Positions 27,732-35,720 of a stretch of DNA of 35,720 nt are shown piece by piece; position 1 is the first letter of the stretch, and each line of letters opens with the position of its first letter. The DNA comes from an uncultured Planctomycetaceae bacterium (GTDB lineage Bacteria; Planctomycetota; Planctomycetia; Planctomycetales; Planctomycetaceae): positions 1 to 35,720 of the forward strand of contig CAIYBH010000024.1 of assembly GCA_903924405.1 (NCBI GenBank), read 5' to 3'. The notes under the pieces are model-generated. The model saw nothing but the letters and a program-made list of their open reading frames with translations. It was not told the origin of the DNA and made no database searches. Position numbers and translations under genes: made by a program.

Positions 27732-28706
27732 CTAGCCCTGCTCCGTCCGAAACACAGCTCCCCCCAACAACCCATACCCGTTCACAAACGCACGCCCGTC
27801 CACCGCCTTCCGACCGTCCGGCTGAATACGCAGAATCTCCAGCCAGCCATCTCCTGCCCGTACATACGGCCGCCCATTACTGACCCGAACTTCACCAATC
27901 CCCGCTACGTCCGCTGCACTCAGCCCATTCTCTGCACCCGCTTCCCGCACCTGCAGAAACACACAACGCACTCCCGCCTGACCCTCCCGCTCCAGGATCG
28001 CACTCGCTTTCGGCCACGGTTGCATCGCCCGCACCTGACACACAATCGCCCGACTTTCCGCCGACCAGCAAATCCGCCCCGCTTCCTTCGCAATCTTCGG
28101 AGAAAACACGACCTGACTCTCATCCTGTCGCTCAAACACCGCCGTCCCCGCCTCCAGTCGCTGCAACACGTCCAGAGTCAACGACACACTCAACTCCGCC
28201 AGTCTCAACATCAATTCGCCCGATGTCTCCTGCTCCCCAATCTCCGTCTCCACTCGACCCACCATCGGTCCCGAATCCAGCGCGGGCTCAATCCGGAACA
28301 TCGTCACGCCCGTCCGCGTCTCACCCTTCCAAATCGCATACTGCACCGGCGCCGCACCCCGGTACCGCGGCAACAGCGAACCATGCAGGTTGAAGGCCCC
28401 CAGCCGCGGAATCTCCAGCAATTCCGGTTTCAGAATCTGTCCGTAAGACGCCACCAGAAACACGTCCGCGCCAAATTCCCGCAAACGCTCCAGTACTTCC
28501 GCCCTGTTCACTCGCTCCGGCTGCAACACCGGAATCCCCCGCTCCTCCGCCAACTGCTTCACCACGTTCACATGCTGATGATGCCCCCGACCCGTGCGGT
28601 CCGGCTGAGTCAATACGGCGAGCACCTGATGGCCCGCTGACATGACCGCCCGAAACGCCGGCAACGCAAATTCCCCGGTCCCCATCAACACCAGTCTCAG
28701 TCCCAT
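27732..28706 (-). CDS. fmt: Methionyl-tRNA formyltransferase
   Basis: Transfers a formyl group from 10-formyl-THF to initiator Met-tRNA in the cytoplasm (324 residues). The formyltransferase core shows GTGEFALPAF (9-18), VASYGQILKPELL, and the catalytic Asn106, His108 and Asp144 in NLHGSLLPRYRGAAP and PALDSGP. The C-terminal OB-like domain includes KIAKEAGRICW and QPDGRKAVDGRAFVNG. Length and order match the family. The FolP-dependent folate pathway supplies its donor. def, which often neighbours fmt, is not here. The stop codon is followed by two REP-like palindromes. Confidence 0.97.
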   Translation of the reverse strand: MGLRLVLMGTGEFALPAFRAVMSAGHQVLAVLTQPDRTGRGHHQHVNVVKQLAEERGIPVLQPERVNRAEVLERLREFGADVFLVASYGQILKPELLEIPRLGAFNLHGSLLPRYRGAAPVQYAIWKGETRTGVTMFRIEPALDSGPMVGRVETEIGEQETSGELMLRLAELSVSLTLDVLQRLEAGTAVFERQDESQVVFSPKIAKEAGRICWSAESRAIVCQVRAMQPWPKASAILEREGQAGVRCVFLQVREAGAENGLSAADVAGIGEVRVSNGRPYVRAGDGWLEILRIQPDGRKAVDGRAFVNGYGLLGGAVFRTEQG

Positions 28707-28936
28707 TGCCTATTCACTCCCCCCCGACCCCGGGGCCCCTGCTTTTGTCATTTGCGATCCAACCCCCTCCAACACTCAGCCCCCGCACTTCAGTGCCCAC
28801 GTCCCAGTTCGTTGGAATTCTTCACGCGCCCCCATTACATCTTCACACTGGACATGTTCATTCCGGAGTACCTTTCCGTGCCTGAACATCGCTGCCGGAT
28901 TGCCTCCACCCTCTGATACCGCCACCACCAGAACCC

Positions 28937-29632
28937 ATGAAACCCACGCAACAGCTGCTGCTCATCCTCGCCATCACACTGCTGTCCAGCCTCAGCCTCG
29001 CAAAGCCACGTCAACAGCCCCCCGAAAACAACACGCCCCCGGAAAAATGGGAAGCTGATATCGCCAGCCTCGAAGCCCGCTTCGCTCGACGCACGTCACC
29101 CACGGCCCGCGTGGTGTTCGTCGGCAGCTCCACCATCCGACGCTGGCCCCTCAAGACCGCTTTCCCCAATCTCGATGCAGTCAATCACGGATTCGGGGGC
29201 TCGTTCCTCTCAGATGCTGTGCACTTCTTTGATCGTATCGTGAAACCCGCCAATCCCGAAATCATCGTCCTCTATGCCGGTGATAATGACCTCAATGCCC
29301 GTAAGTCCCCGGACACCGTCGTCAGCGATTTCCAGGCCTTCCTCGACAAAGTCGATCAGTCACTCCCTCACTGCCGCAAAATTCTGTTCCTCTCCATCAA
29401 ACCCAGCATCAAACGCTGGAAGAACCGCGAAAACATCCTCAGAACCAATCAACGCATCCAGTCCCTCTGCAACCAACACCCCCGCGCCGAATATGTGGAT
29501 CTCTGGCAGATCTCTCTCGATTCCTCCGGTCAACCCCGCCGAGACCTGCTCGATGCCGACGACCTCCACCTCAATGACGCTGGCTACGAACTCTGGTCCA
29601 GTACGCTCACACCACTGCTGCTGCCCGAATAA
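28937..29632 (+). CDS. Secreted SGNH/GDSL-type hydrolase
   Basis: A 231-residue esterase-like protein with a signal peptide (MKPTQQLLLILAITLLSS, cleaved near SLA). SGNH blocks are in order: VVFVGSSTIRRW with the nucleophile Ser (block I), NHGFGGSFLSD with the Gly (block II), LYAGDNDLN with the oxyanion Asn (block III), and DLLDADDLHLNDAGY with the catalytic Asp and His (block V). It resembles platelet-activating-factor acetylhydrolase-like lipases or carbohydrate deacetylases of the GDSL superfamily. It is divergent from fmt and converges with the alpha/beta hydrolase gene. Given the sulfatases next door, a carbohydrate-ester substrate is plausible but not shown. Confidence 0.88.
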   Translation: MKPTQQLLLILAITLLSSLSLAKPRQQPPENNTPPEKWEADIASLEARFARRTSPTARVVFVGSSTIRRWPLKTAFPNLDAVNHGFGGSFLSDAVHFFDRIVKPANPEIIVLYAGDNDLNARKSPDTVVSDFQAFLDKVDQSLPHCRKILFLSIKPSIKRWKNRENILRTNQRIQSLCNQHPRAEYVDLWQISLDSSGQPRRDLLDADDLHLNDAGYELWSSTLTPLLLPE

Positions 29633-29633
29633 A

Positions 29634-29697
29634 ACTATCATGCAGCCCGTAGCCCGCCATCCTCACATCACACCCTTTGGATTACGAAGGTGATAGT
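29634..29697. repeat. Inverted repeat between convergent genes
   Basis: ACTATCA (29634-29640) and TGATAGT (29691-29697) are perfect inverses bounding a 64-base element that fills most of the 84-base gap between converging stop codons. An alternative inner hairpin pairs ATCAC-CCTT (29667-29677, two bases bulged) with AAGGTGAT (29687-29694). It may be a terminator for both genes or a small mobile palindrome. Confidence 0.4.
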
Positions 29698-29716
29698 ATC
29701 CCACCCGCTCTTCCGG

Positions 29717-31063
29717 CTATTTCGATTTTAACCCGACCGTATTGACTGAGCGTACGCGGTAGGTGTATTGCTTCCCTGCTTCCGCCGTCGTGTCCGTGTA
29801 TTCCATCTTCACCAGCGGCTGGCTCGGTGTGTCACTGTACTGCAAATTCTGAAACACCGGGCGACCAAACGGATTCTTCCCCTGCTCCGGTACGTTCGCC
29901 AGAAACTCGCCGTCCCGCTCAATCACAAACCCCGCCAGCCCACTCTCCAGATCCGCTTCCGCTTCCCATCTCAGTCGATTTCCCTCCACTCGCACACCAT
30001 GCGGCGCCGGCGGAACCGTCGAATCCAACACCCGCGTGTCTTTCACATACTCCATCCATCCCCGCGCTGCCGCCGCATTCGGTAACCAACCCATCGAACG
30101 CGCATCACCCTGATACCCCGCAGCCAACACCGCTTCCGTTCCCGTAGTCGGCGCTAACCACGCCTCCGACTCAGACATCGGCCGCAAACCTTCCCCAGGC
30201 ACGTCCGGCAATCGCTGCTTCAGACACTCATGCAGCCACGGGATCGCGTAGTACCGCTGGTTGCCGCATTCATGACTGCTCAAGGGATCCACAGCGACGC
30301 CAATCAATCCCCCACGACCACGCAACGCTGCAAAAAACGCCTCATTCGCTGGCCAGACGCCCGCAAATCGCCCGTCCTTCACCGTCACGCCTTCCTGAGT
30401 CCCCGGGTTGCACATGATCGGCACCCCCTGAACGGCCTCACGCAACTCATGCGATCGAATCCCCGCACGCGCCGGATCCGCCTGCAGCAACGGCACCCCC
30501 GATCGCAGCCACGCCGCTGCCACGCGTTCCGGATACAGCAATGCCATCCCCCCAGCCCAGTGACCGCCTCCACTGTGACCCCACAAGGCCCACGGTACCT
30601 CCGATAACTCCGGATGACCCGATAACACGCCCAACTCTTTCAAACCCCGCTGAAATGCTGCCGCGGAACCGTTCCGAGGATCACACCACATCTGGCAGTC
30701 CGCCCCCTCCGGCTGCTCATAGGACGGCGATAACAACGCACACCCATGCGCCCGCGCCAACGCCTGCCAGTGCAGATCCCATGCACCCGTGAGTCCCGAT
30801 CGGCAGGATCCTTCCCCACATCCATGCTGATGCACAATCACGCCCCGGATCGTGTCCTGACCCGGTGGCACCCACATGGTAAAATTCACCCCAAACGACA
30901 ACTCTCCCGGAACTGATGAGGCCTCATATCGTACGCGATAATAGGGTGGTGCCGCCGCCGGAAATTCGTCATACGGCTTCTGCTGCGCCTTTGAACATTC
31001 CACACCCATCAGCCACACTGCTGCCGCCAGACACAACACACTCACTCCACCACGCGTACCCAT
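29717..31063 (-). CDS. Secreted alpha/beta-hydrolase-like protein with FN3-like tail
   Basis: A 448-residue exported protein. The signal peptide follows [11 protein letters not shown] and ends near KAQ. The hydrolase part has the nucleophile elbow WGHSGGG with Ser in GHSGG, an upstream [11 protein letters not shown] oxyanion-type segment and a later [16 protein letters not shown] segment that may supply the His. Several Cys ([14 protein letters not shown]) suggest disulfides outside the cytoplasm. The last ~90 residues, with [22 protein letters not shown] and [15 protein letters not shown], look like a fibronectin type III domain. ATG 31063 is preferred because GAGGGG lies 9 bases upstream; the ATG at 31072 is only 3 bases from it. 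It lies downstream of two sulfatase genes on the same strand, suggesting a common degradative role. Confidence 0.8.
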   Translation of the reverse strand: MGTRGGVSVLCLAAAVWLMGVECSKAQQKPYDEFPAAAPPYYRVRYEASSVPGELSFGVNFTMWVPPGQDTIRGVIVHQHGCGEGSCRSGLTGAWDLHWQALARAHGCALLSPSYEQPEGADCQMWCDPRNGSAAAFQRGLKELGVLSGHPELSEVPWALWGHSGGGHWAGGMALLYPERVAAAWLRSGVPLLQADPARAGIRSHELREAVQGVPIMCNPGTQEGVTVKDGRFAGVWPANEAFFAALRGRGGLIGVAVDPLSSHECGNQRYYAIPWLHECLKQRLPDVPGEGLRPMSESEAWLAPTTGTEAVLAAGYQGDARSMGWLPNAAAARGWMEYVKDTRVLDSTVPPAPHGVRVEGNRLRWEAEADLESGLAGFVIERDGEFLANVPEQGKNPFGRPVFQNLQYSDTPSQPLVKMEYTDTTAEAGKQYTYRVRSVNTVGLKSK

Positions 31064-31129
31064 CACATTCACCCCTCACTCAGAATGCTCCACCGCCAAC
31101 CCCGCTCAGGTCCTTCCGGTCCACTCAAC

Positions 31130-32587
31130 TCACTTCACACCAGACTTCTTCCGTCCCGATTTCTCAGTGGCCTTCGCCCCCGACTTGTCTTCCTTCGGCA
31201 CCTGACCACCATTCGCCCCCAACGTCTTCCACCAGTCCGGTCCCTCGGCGTCAATCGCCGCTGTCTGTTCAATCAAACGCGATTTCATCTCGGCAAACCG
31301 TTCCACCTCCCGCTCTTTCAGATCCGTCGTTTCCCGCTCATCCTCCCGCAGATTGTACAATTCGAACTGCTCCAGCTTCTCGTCCGACAGAATCTTCCAG
31401 TCCCCAATCCGCATGGCGATCTTCGCATTTGGGGCCATCTGCAGACGCCAGTACAACGGCTGCGAACGCTCCACCTCACGCGCCGATTCCGTCAGCACCG
31501 GTAACAGATTCGCACCGTCCAGAACCCGATCTCCCGGCACCTCCACGCCCGCTGCACTCAGCATCGTCGGAAACACATCACTGCCAATCATCGGCACCGC
31601 ACTCTCGCTGCCCGCCGGAATCCGACCCGGCCACCGCACGATCCCCGGAACCCGAATCCCGCCTTCGTGCATGTCCCGCTTCCGTCCACGCAACCCACCC
31701 GTCGTTCCCCGACCCGGCGATGTTGTCCCATTGCCCTCCGGCCCGTTATCCGAAGTAAACACAACCAGCGTCTCGTCCACCAAACGCTCCTCATCCAGCG
31801 CCGCCATCAACGCGCCAAAGGCCGCGTCCATCTGAGTCACGTTGGCATGATGCTCTCGCTGCACGTCGTCCTGCAGATCCGGATACTGCGCCCGATACTC
31901 CGGCGCAGACTTGATCGGATAGTGCGGCTCATGAGTCCACACGGCCAGAAAGAAGGGCTTGCTGCGGTCCCGCTCTTCCTTCAGCCAACGCACCGCCTCA
32001 CTCACCACCAACCCCGCCGAATACCCCTCCATCCGTCCTACCGGGACCCCATTCCGCACAAAGTTCTCCGGGTTCTCGTGACTTGGCGCGGCGTTGTTCT
32101 GAGTCGCCAGCCACCAGTCATAGCCATGATCCCCAGGTTGAGGCTGCGCTGCGTCATTGAATCGACCATTCAAATGCCACTTGCCACTGTGACACGTCTC
32201 ATAACCCGCCCGCTTCAGCAACGTCGGTAAGGTCACCTCCGAAGTCCGCAGATGCACCGGTGATCCCTCCGCGATCCACGTGAAAACCCCGTTGCGATGC
32301 GGTGTCCGCCCCGTCAGAATCGCCGATCGCGATGGACTGCACACCGCACTCGCGGAATAACACTGAGTCATCCGCATCCCCTGCGATGCAAAGCGGTCCA
32401 GATGAGGCGTCTTGATCACGGGGTGCCCGTAACAGCCCAGATCCCCGTACCCCAGATCGTCCGCCAGAAATACAATCAGATTCGGTGCCGCCACGTCCGA
32501 CGCACTCACCCCGGCTCCCGCCCACGCTTCCGCTGCCAGACCGACCACTGCCGTCAGGATTACGACCAGCTTCATTGACCCACTCAT
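31130..32587 (-). CDS. Secreted formylglycine-dependent sulfatase
   Basis: A 485-residue sulfatase of the alkaline-phosphatase superfamily, exported via the signal segment MKLVVILTAVVGLAAEAWA. Asp43-Asp44 (LADDLGYGD) bind calcium; Cys83 in AVCSPSRSAI is the residue converted to formylglycine; the signature continues to LTGRTPHRNG. Further site residues are in GKWHLNG, HEPHYP and TSDNGPEG. The C-terminal part is short and Lys-rich. It should release sulfate from a sulfated sugar or polysaccharide; the sulfated position cannot be told. GGAG 9 bases upstream supports ATG 32587 (ATG 32575 also possible). It is the middle gene of a hydrolase-sulfatase-sulfatase set. No formylglycine-generating enzyme gene is in view. 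Confidence 0.93.
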   Translation of the reverse strand: MSGSMKLVVILTAVVGLAAEAWAGAGVSASDVAAPNLIVFLADDLGYGDLGCYGHPVIKTPHLDRFASQGMRMTQCYSASAVCSPSRSAILTGRTPHRNGVFTWIAEGSPVHLRTSEVTLPTLLKRAGYETCHSGKWHLNGRFNDAAQPQPGDHGYDWWLATQNNAAPSHENPENFVRNGVPVGRMEGYSAGLVVSEAVRWLKEERDRSKPFFLAVWTHEPHYPIKSAPEYRAQYPDLQDDVQREHHANVTQMDAAFGALMAALDEERLVDETLVVFTSDNGPEGNGTTSPGRGTTGGLRGRKRDMHEGGIRVPGIVRWPGRIPAGSESAVPMIGSDVFPTMLSAAGVEVPGDRVLDGANLLPVLTESAREVERSQPLYWRLQMAPNAKIAMRIGDWKILSDEKLEQFELYNLREDERETTDLKEREVERFAEMKSRLIEQTAAIDAEGPDWWKTLGANGGQVPKEDKSGAKATEKSGRKKSGVK

Positions 32588-32721
32588 CTCCGCTTGCTCC
32601 CTCTCCAACAATTGAAGTTTCTCGCGTCCCGTTCTCGTCCTCGCCACAGTCCTTCAGATCACACCGGACCCGGCATTAACTCCCGCAATTCAGTACCCGC
32701 TTCGTCCCCACTTTTCAGCAA

Positions 32722-34449
32722 TCATTCCGAATCACGTCCTGGAATGCTGCTCCGCGCCGAGCCCGCAGGCTTTGCTGACTTCGAATCAGCCCCCACAAAC
32801 TCGTCGCGACTCAGACTCCCATCACCGTCCCGGTCCATCTTCATGAATCGCGCTGACCCGCTGTCCGCATCCGGCTGACTTGCCAGAAACTCATCCCGAC
32901 TCAATGTCCCGTCCCCATTCGTGTCCCTGCGATCAAACATACCATTTCGATCTCGCGCTGCACCAGAACCACCCGCAGCTCCCCCGCCTGTCTTTGATGC
33001 CTCCACCCGAATCTGAGGCTTCGCTTCCGGATGCCCCGCCAGCAACTCCCGCAATTGCCGCACCACCTCCGGCTGCTGACCCGCCTGATTTCGAGTCTCC
33101 TCGGGGTCGGTCTCGTAATCATACAATTCCAGATCCGCTTCAGCAGCCGGCGCACCTGGTGCCTTCCACTCCACCAACCGATAACGCTCCGTTCGAATCG
33201 CCCGGCCCAGCACACTGCCCCGCTCCGGCATCGTCCGCGGATACACATGAATCACGTGCTCCCGATGCGGCCGATCCGGTTCCCGCAGGACTCCCGCAAA
33301 ACTACGGCCCTCCACCTGCAACGGAACCGTTAACCCCGCCAACTCCGCCAGCGTCGGATACACATCCACCGTTTCCACCAGACTGCGACTCACTTCGCCA
33401 TGCGGCAAGCCCGGCCCCGAAACCACCAACGGAATCCGCGCGGCCTGCTCATAATTGGTGTGCTTGCACCACATGCCGTGATCCCCCAGATGCCAGCCAT
33501 GATCTCCCCACAACACCACAATCGTCTTGTCTGCCAAACCCAATCGTTCCAGCTCGTCCAGCACCCGCCCCACCTGCGCATCCATATAACTCATCGCGGC
33601 GTAATAACCATGAATCAACGTCCGCTGCTGCTCCTCCGGTAAGACCCCCCGCGCCGGTATCCCCCGGTAATTTCGCAACTCTCCCCCAGCCTGCCCCGCA
33701 TAACTCGGCGCTCCCTCCGGCGCTGTCTGCCGCTCCGCCACAGCAAAGGACTCCCGCTCATACAGATCCCAGTACTTCTGCGGAGCCACAAAGGGCAAGT
33801 GCGGCTTCAGGAATCCCACCGCCAGAAAAAAAGGGGTCCCCCGCTCCTTCGCCCCACGCAGCCGCCGAATCGCCTCCTCCGCCGTCTGACCATCCGCATA
33901 CTGCGAATCCGCGACCTCCGCGGCCTCCCACGCCGCTCCCTTCGCATCACGTCCCGCCTCTGAATCCGCCGCATTGCGCGCCTCCGCATACGCTGGCACC
34001 CGCGCACGCCATGAAGGCACACTCCACGACGCAGGATCATCCACGTTCCCGTGTCCCGTGTGCAGAATCTTTCCCAGGCCCTCCGCCACATACCCCTGCT
34101 GGCGGAAATGCTGACTCAGAGTCACCGCGTCCGGAACCGCCACACGAAAATGAGTCCCCAGGTCATAAATCCCCAGCGTCTGCGGACGCAATCCCGTCAT
34201 CAGCGAATTCCGCGAGGGCGAACACACCGCCTGATTACAAAACGCCCGCTCAAATCGAACCCCTCGCGCTGCCAGTCCGTCAATCGCCGGAGTCCTCGCT
34301 TGCTGATCACCATAACAAGCCAGCACCGGCTTCAGGTCGTCGACACAAATCAATAACACATTCGGTCGATCCGCCGCCCCCACACGGACAACAGATCCCA
34401 GGACACACATCAACAGCCACACCACACTCAACCTGTACCGCCGCAACAT
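32722..34449 (-). CDS. Secreted iduronate-2-sulfatase-like sulfatase with EF-hands
   Basis: A 575-residue sulfatase with a signal peptide (MLRRYRLSVVWLLMCVLGS to about GAA). The start of the domain, NVLLICVDDLKPVLACYGD, is typical of the iduronate-2-sulfatase-like group; Asp37-Asp38 bind calcium and Cys76 in AVCSPSRNSLMTG is the formylglycine precursor. GKILHTGHGN, KPHLPFV and WGDHGWHLGDHG add active-site His and Asp. After the catalytic part, a Gly/Ala-rich linker leads to two EF-hand loops, DTNGDGTLSRDE (509-520) and DRDGDGSLSRDE (539-550), which should bind calcium. GGGGGGAG lies about 8 bases before ATG 34449. It precedes the other sulfatase by 134 bases and is divergent from the aldolase gene. 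Confidence 0.94.
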   Translation of the reverse strand: MLRRYRLSVVWLLMCVLGSVVRVGAADRPNVLLICVDDLKPVLACYGDQQARTPAIDGLAARGVRFERAFCNQAVCSPSRNSLMTGLRPQTLGIYDLGTHFRVAVPDAVTLSQHFRQQGYVAEGLGKILHTGHGNVDDPASWSVPSWRARVPAYAEARNAADSEAGRDAKGAAWEAAEVADSQYADGQTAEEAIRRLRGAKERGTPFFLAVGFLKPHLPFVAPQKYWDLYERESFAVAERQTAPEGAPSYAGQAGGELRNYRGIPARGVLPEEQQRTLIHGYYAAMSYMDAQVGRVLDELERLGLADKTIVVLWGDHGWHLGDHGMWCKHTNYEQAARIPLVVSGPGLPHGEVSRSLVETVDVYPTLAELAGLTVPLQVEGRSFAGVLREPDRPHREHVIHVYPRTMPERGSVLGRAIRTERYRLVEWKAPGAPAAEADLELYDYETDPEETRNQAGQQPEVVRQLRELLAGHPEAKPQIRVEASKTGGGAAGGSGAARDRNGMFDRRDTNGDGTLSRDEFLASQPDADSGSARFMKMDRDGDGSLSRDEFVGADSKSAKPAGSARSSIPGRDSE

Positions 34450-34738
34450 CGACTCACTCCCCCCTCGACACAACGCCAGGACGCGGGCCTTCACACTCCA
34501 CGAATTCTTGCGTCTCGTCGGTAGTCTGTCACGCAGTCAACCCACATCCAGCACCAGACACTCTTCAGACACCGCCACACACACATGATCCCGGCAACCC
34601 GCCGAACCAACACAACACCGCGTTTTTCTCCTCAACACCCTGGCGACCCGGCCAACTCTCCGCTAACCTGATTCCCAGTGCCGTGCTACGTCAGCACCCG
34701 ACTTCACTCCGCCACCCACCAGCCGGAAAGACCTGACC

Positions 34739-35662
34739 ATGTCACAACCCCCGTTTCGCGGTGTCTGCGCCTCCTCCGTCACCCCCTTCCACCCCGATGG
34801 TCAACTCTGGCTCGAACGCCTCAAGCCACACATTGACTGGCTGATCGCCGAACGCGTCGATGCCATCTCGCCCCTTGGCAGCTCCGGCGAATTTCCGGCA
34901 CTCGAATGCGAAGATCGTAAACGAGTCCTCGCGGCCGCCCTTGAAGCCGTTGACGGTCGAGTCCCCGTGGTGGCCGGAACGCACGACTATTCCACCGCCC
35001 GCACCATCGATCTCTCAAAGTTCGCAGCAGCCCACGGCGCCTCCGCTCTGCTGATCGTCCCACCCTATTACATGGCCCCCACACCCGCACAGGTCATGGA
35101 TCACTATCGCCGCATCGCAGAATCCGTCTCCATTCCCATCATCGTTTACCACAACATCCCCCTGACCTCAGTCGACCTGACAACAGATCACCTGCTGCAA
35201 CTGTTCTCCGAACAGGCCATCGCTGGTGTCAAAATGTCCAACGCAGAACCCGATCGACAGTGCCAGCTGCTCCAGGCCACCAACGGACAGTTCGCCGTCT
35301 ACTCCGGGATCGACACCGCCGCCTTCGAAGGACTCTGCCACGGTGCGCATGGCTGGATCTCCGGTATCCCCAGCACCGTTCCCCGCCCCGCACGTCGCCT
35401 CTACGAACTGATCGCCATCGAAGGCAATCTGCCGGAAGCCCGGGAACTCTGGAAACTCCTCGCTCCACTCATGAGACTGCAGTTTCAGGCCTACCACTCC
35501 CGCGGCGAAGGCGCTCACTGGTTCAGCACCATGAAAGCCGCACTGAACATGATCGGCCCCCCCGTCGGCAATCCTCAGCCACCAATCGCCCCACTCCCAC
35601 TCTCTCACCGCGACACACTGGCCACGCTGCTCCGCAACCTCGGCTACACCATCAACACCTGA
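34739..35662 (+). CDS. DapA/NAL-family aldolase (class I, lyase/synthase)
   Basis: A 307-residue TIM-barrel protein of the dihydrodipicolinate synthase / N-acetylneuraminate lyase family. The carboxylate-binding loop is GSSGE (47-51), the Schiff-base Lys165 sits in IAGVKMSN, and Tyr137 in VYHNIP takes the proton-relay place. The Arg of true DapA (in YNxPxRT) is absent: the segment reads YHNIPLTS. That argues for a pyruvate-type aldolase acting on another oxo-acid or sugar acid rather than lysine synthesis. Its location beside secreted sulfatases makes sugar-acid breakdown plausible. A heptamer repeat begins right behind the stop codon. Confidence 0.88.
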   Translation: MSQPPFRGVCASSVTPFHPDGQLWLERLKPHIDWLIAERVDAISPLGSSGEFPALECEDRKRVLAAALEAVDGRVPVVAGTHDYSTARTIDLSKFAAAHGASALLIVPPYYMAPTPAQVMDHYRRIAESVSIPIIVYHNIPLTSVDLTTDHLLQLFSEQAIAGVKMSNAEPDRQCQLLQATNGQFAVYSGIDTAAFEGLCHGAHGWISGIPSTVPRPARRLYELIAIEGNLPEARELWKLLAPLMRLQFQAYHSRGEGAHWFSTMKAALNMIGPPVGNPQPPIAPLPLSHRDTLATLLRNLGYTINT

Positions 35663-35663
35663 C

Positions 35664-35720
35664 CTACTCCCTACTCCCTACTCCCTACTCCCTACTCCCT
35701 ACTCCCTACTCCCTACTCCC
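35664..35720. repeat. Heptanucleotide tandem repeat, at least eight copies of CTACTCC
   Basis: CTACTCC is repeated perfectly eight times (35664-35719) and continues past the window edge. It begins two bases after the stop codon of the aldolase gene. The other heptamer array in the window (CAGTATT) has a different sequence but the same unit length and also sits right after a gene. Confidence 0.97.

Noticed and set aside
32880..34736. 618-codon Pro/Ser/His-rich open frame antisense to the EF-hand sulfatase
   Set aside because: It is the shadow of a G-rich - strand gene; low complexity and no domain or ribosome binding site.

Overview
The window is chromosomal DNA from a bacterium that most likely belongs to the Planctomycetota. 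Two secreted formylglycine-type sulfatases (one with EF-hands), two PQQ-type beta-propeller proteins, a DUF3500-type Tat protein, long C-rich intergenic gaps and REP-like palindromes together give a planctomycete signature. This assignment is inference from gene content; no rRNA or other phylogenetic marker is present. About 25 protein genes are supported. I saw no tRNA, rRNA, CRISPR array, transposase or phage gene.

Layout. 1-886: no supported gene. 887-4287 (+): sodium:amino-acid symporter (AGCS), YbeY endoribonuclease and a small membrane protein. 4442-6169 (-): membrane-anchored PQQ-like propeller. 6647-9184 (+): folP, maf and an ATP-grasp gene, closely spaced and probably co-transcribed. 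9260-11684 (-): exported amidohydrolase and a Tat-exported DUF3500-like protein, separated by a clear intrinsic terminator. 12308-18132 (+): second PQQ-like propeller, HemW/HemN-like radical SAM protein and ClpC, closed by a strong bidirectional terminator. 18202-26929 (-): small membrane protein, release-factor-like protein, membrane-bound C39-like cysteine peptidase, a MacAB/Lol-type ABC export system (adaptor, ATPase, two permeases) and a ketosynthase-fold protein lacking all three catalytic residues. 26930-27731: gene-free gap with two REP-like palindromes. 27732-28706 (-): fmt. 28937-29632 (+): SGNH hydrolase. 29717-34449 (-): secreted alpha/beta hydrolase with an FN3-like tail, then two sulfatases. 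34739-35662 (+): DapA/NAL-family aldolase, followed by a heptanucleotide tandem repeat that runs off the window.

Housekeeping functions are folate synthesis (FolP), translation initiation (Fmt), rRNA maturation (YbeY), proteolysis (ClpC) and dNTP-pool or septum functions (Maf). Two blocks look accessory. The right end is a secreted degradation set (sulfatases, esterase-like proteins, an aldolase that could feed on released sugar acids). The - strand block 19266-26929 combines a dead ketosynthase, an ABC exporter and a C39-like protease. It is the best candidate for an undescribed system, possibly export and maturation of a peptide or lipid-like product, but that link rests only on adjacency and shared strand.

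The + strand is G/T-rich at the far left and strongly C/A-rich at the right, including in non-coding DNA, so replication-strand bias changes across the window. Several very long antisense ORFs are by-products of this composition and were not annotated.
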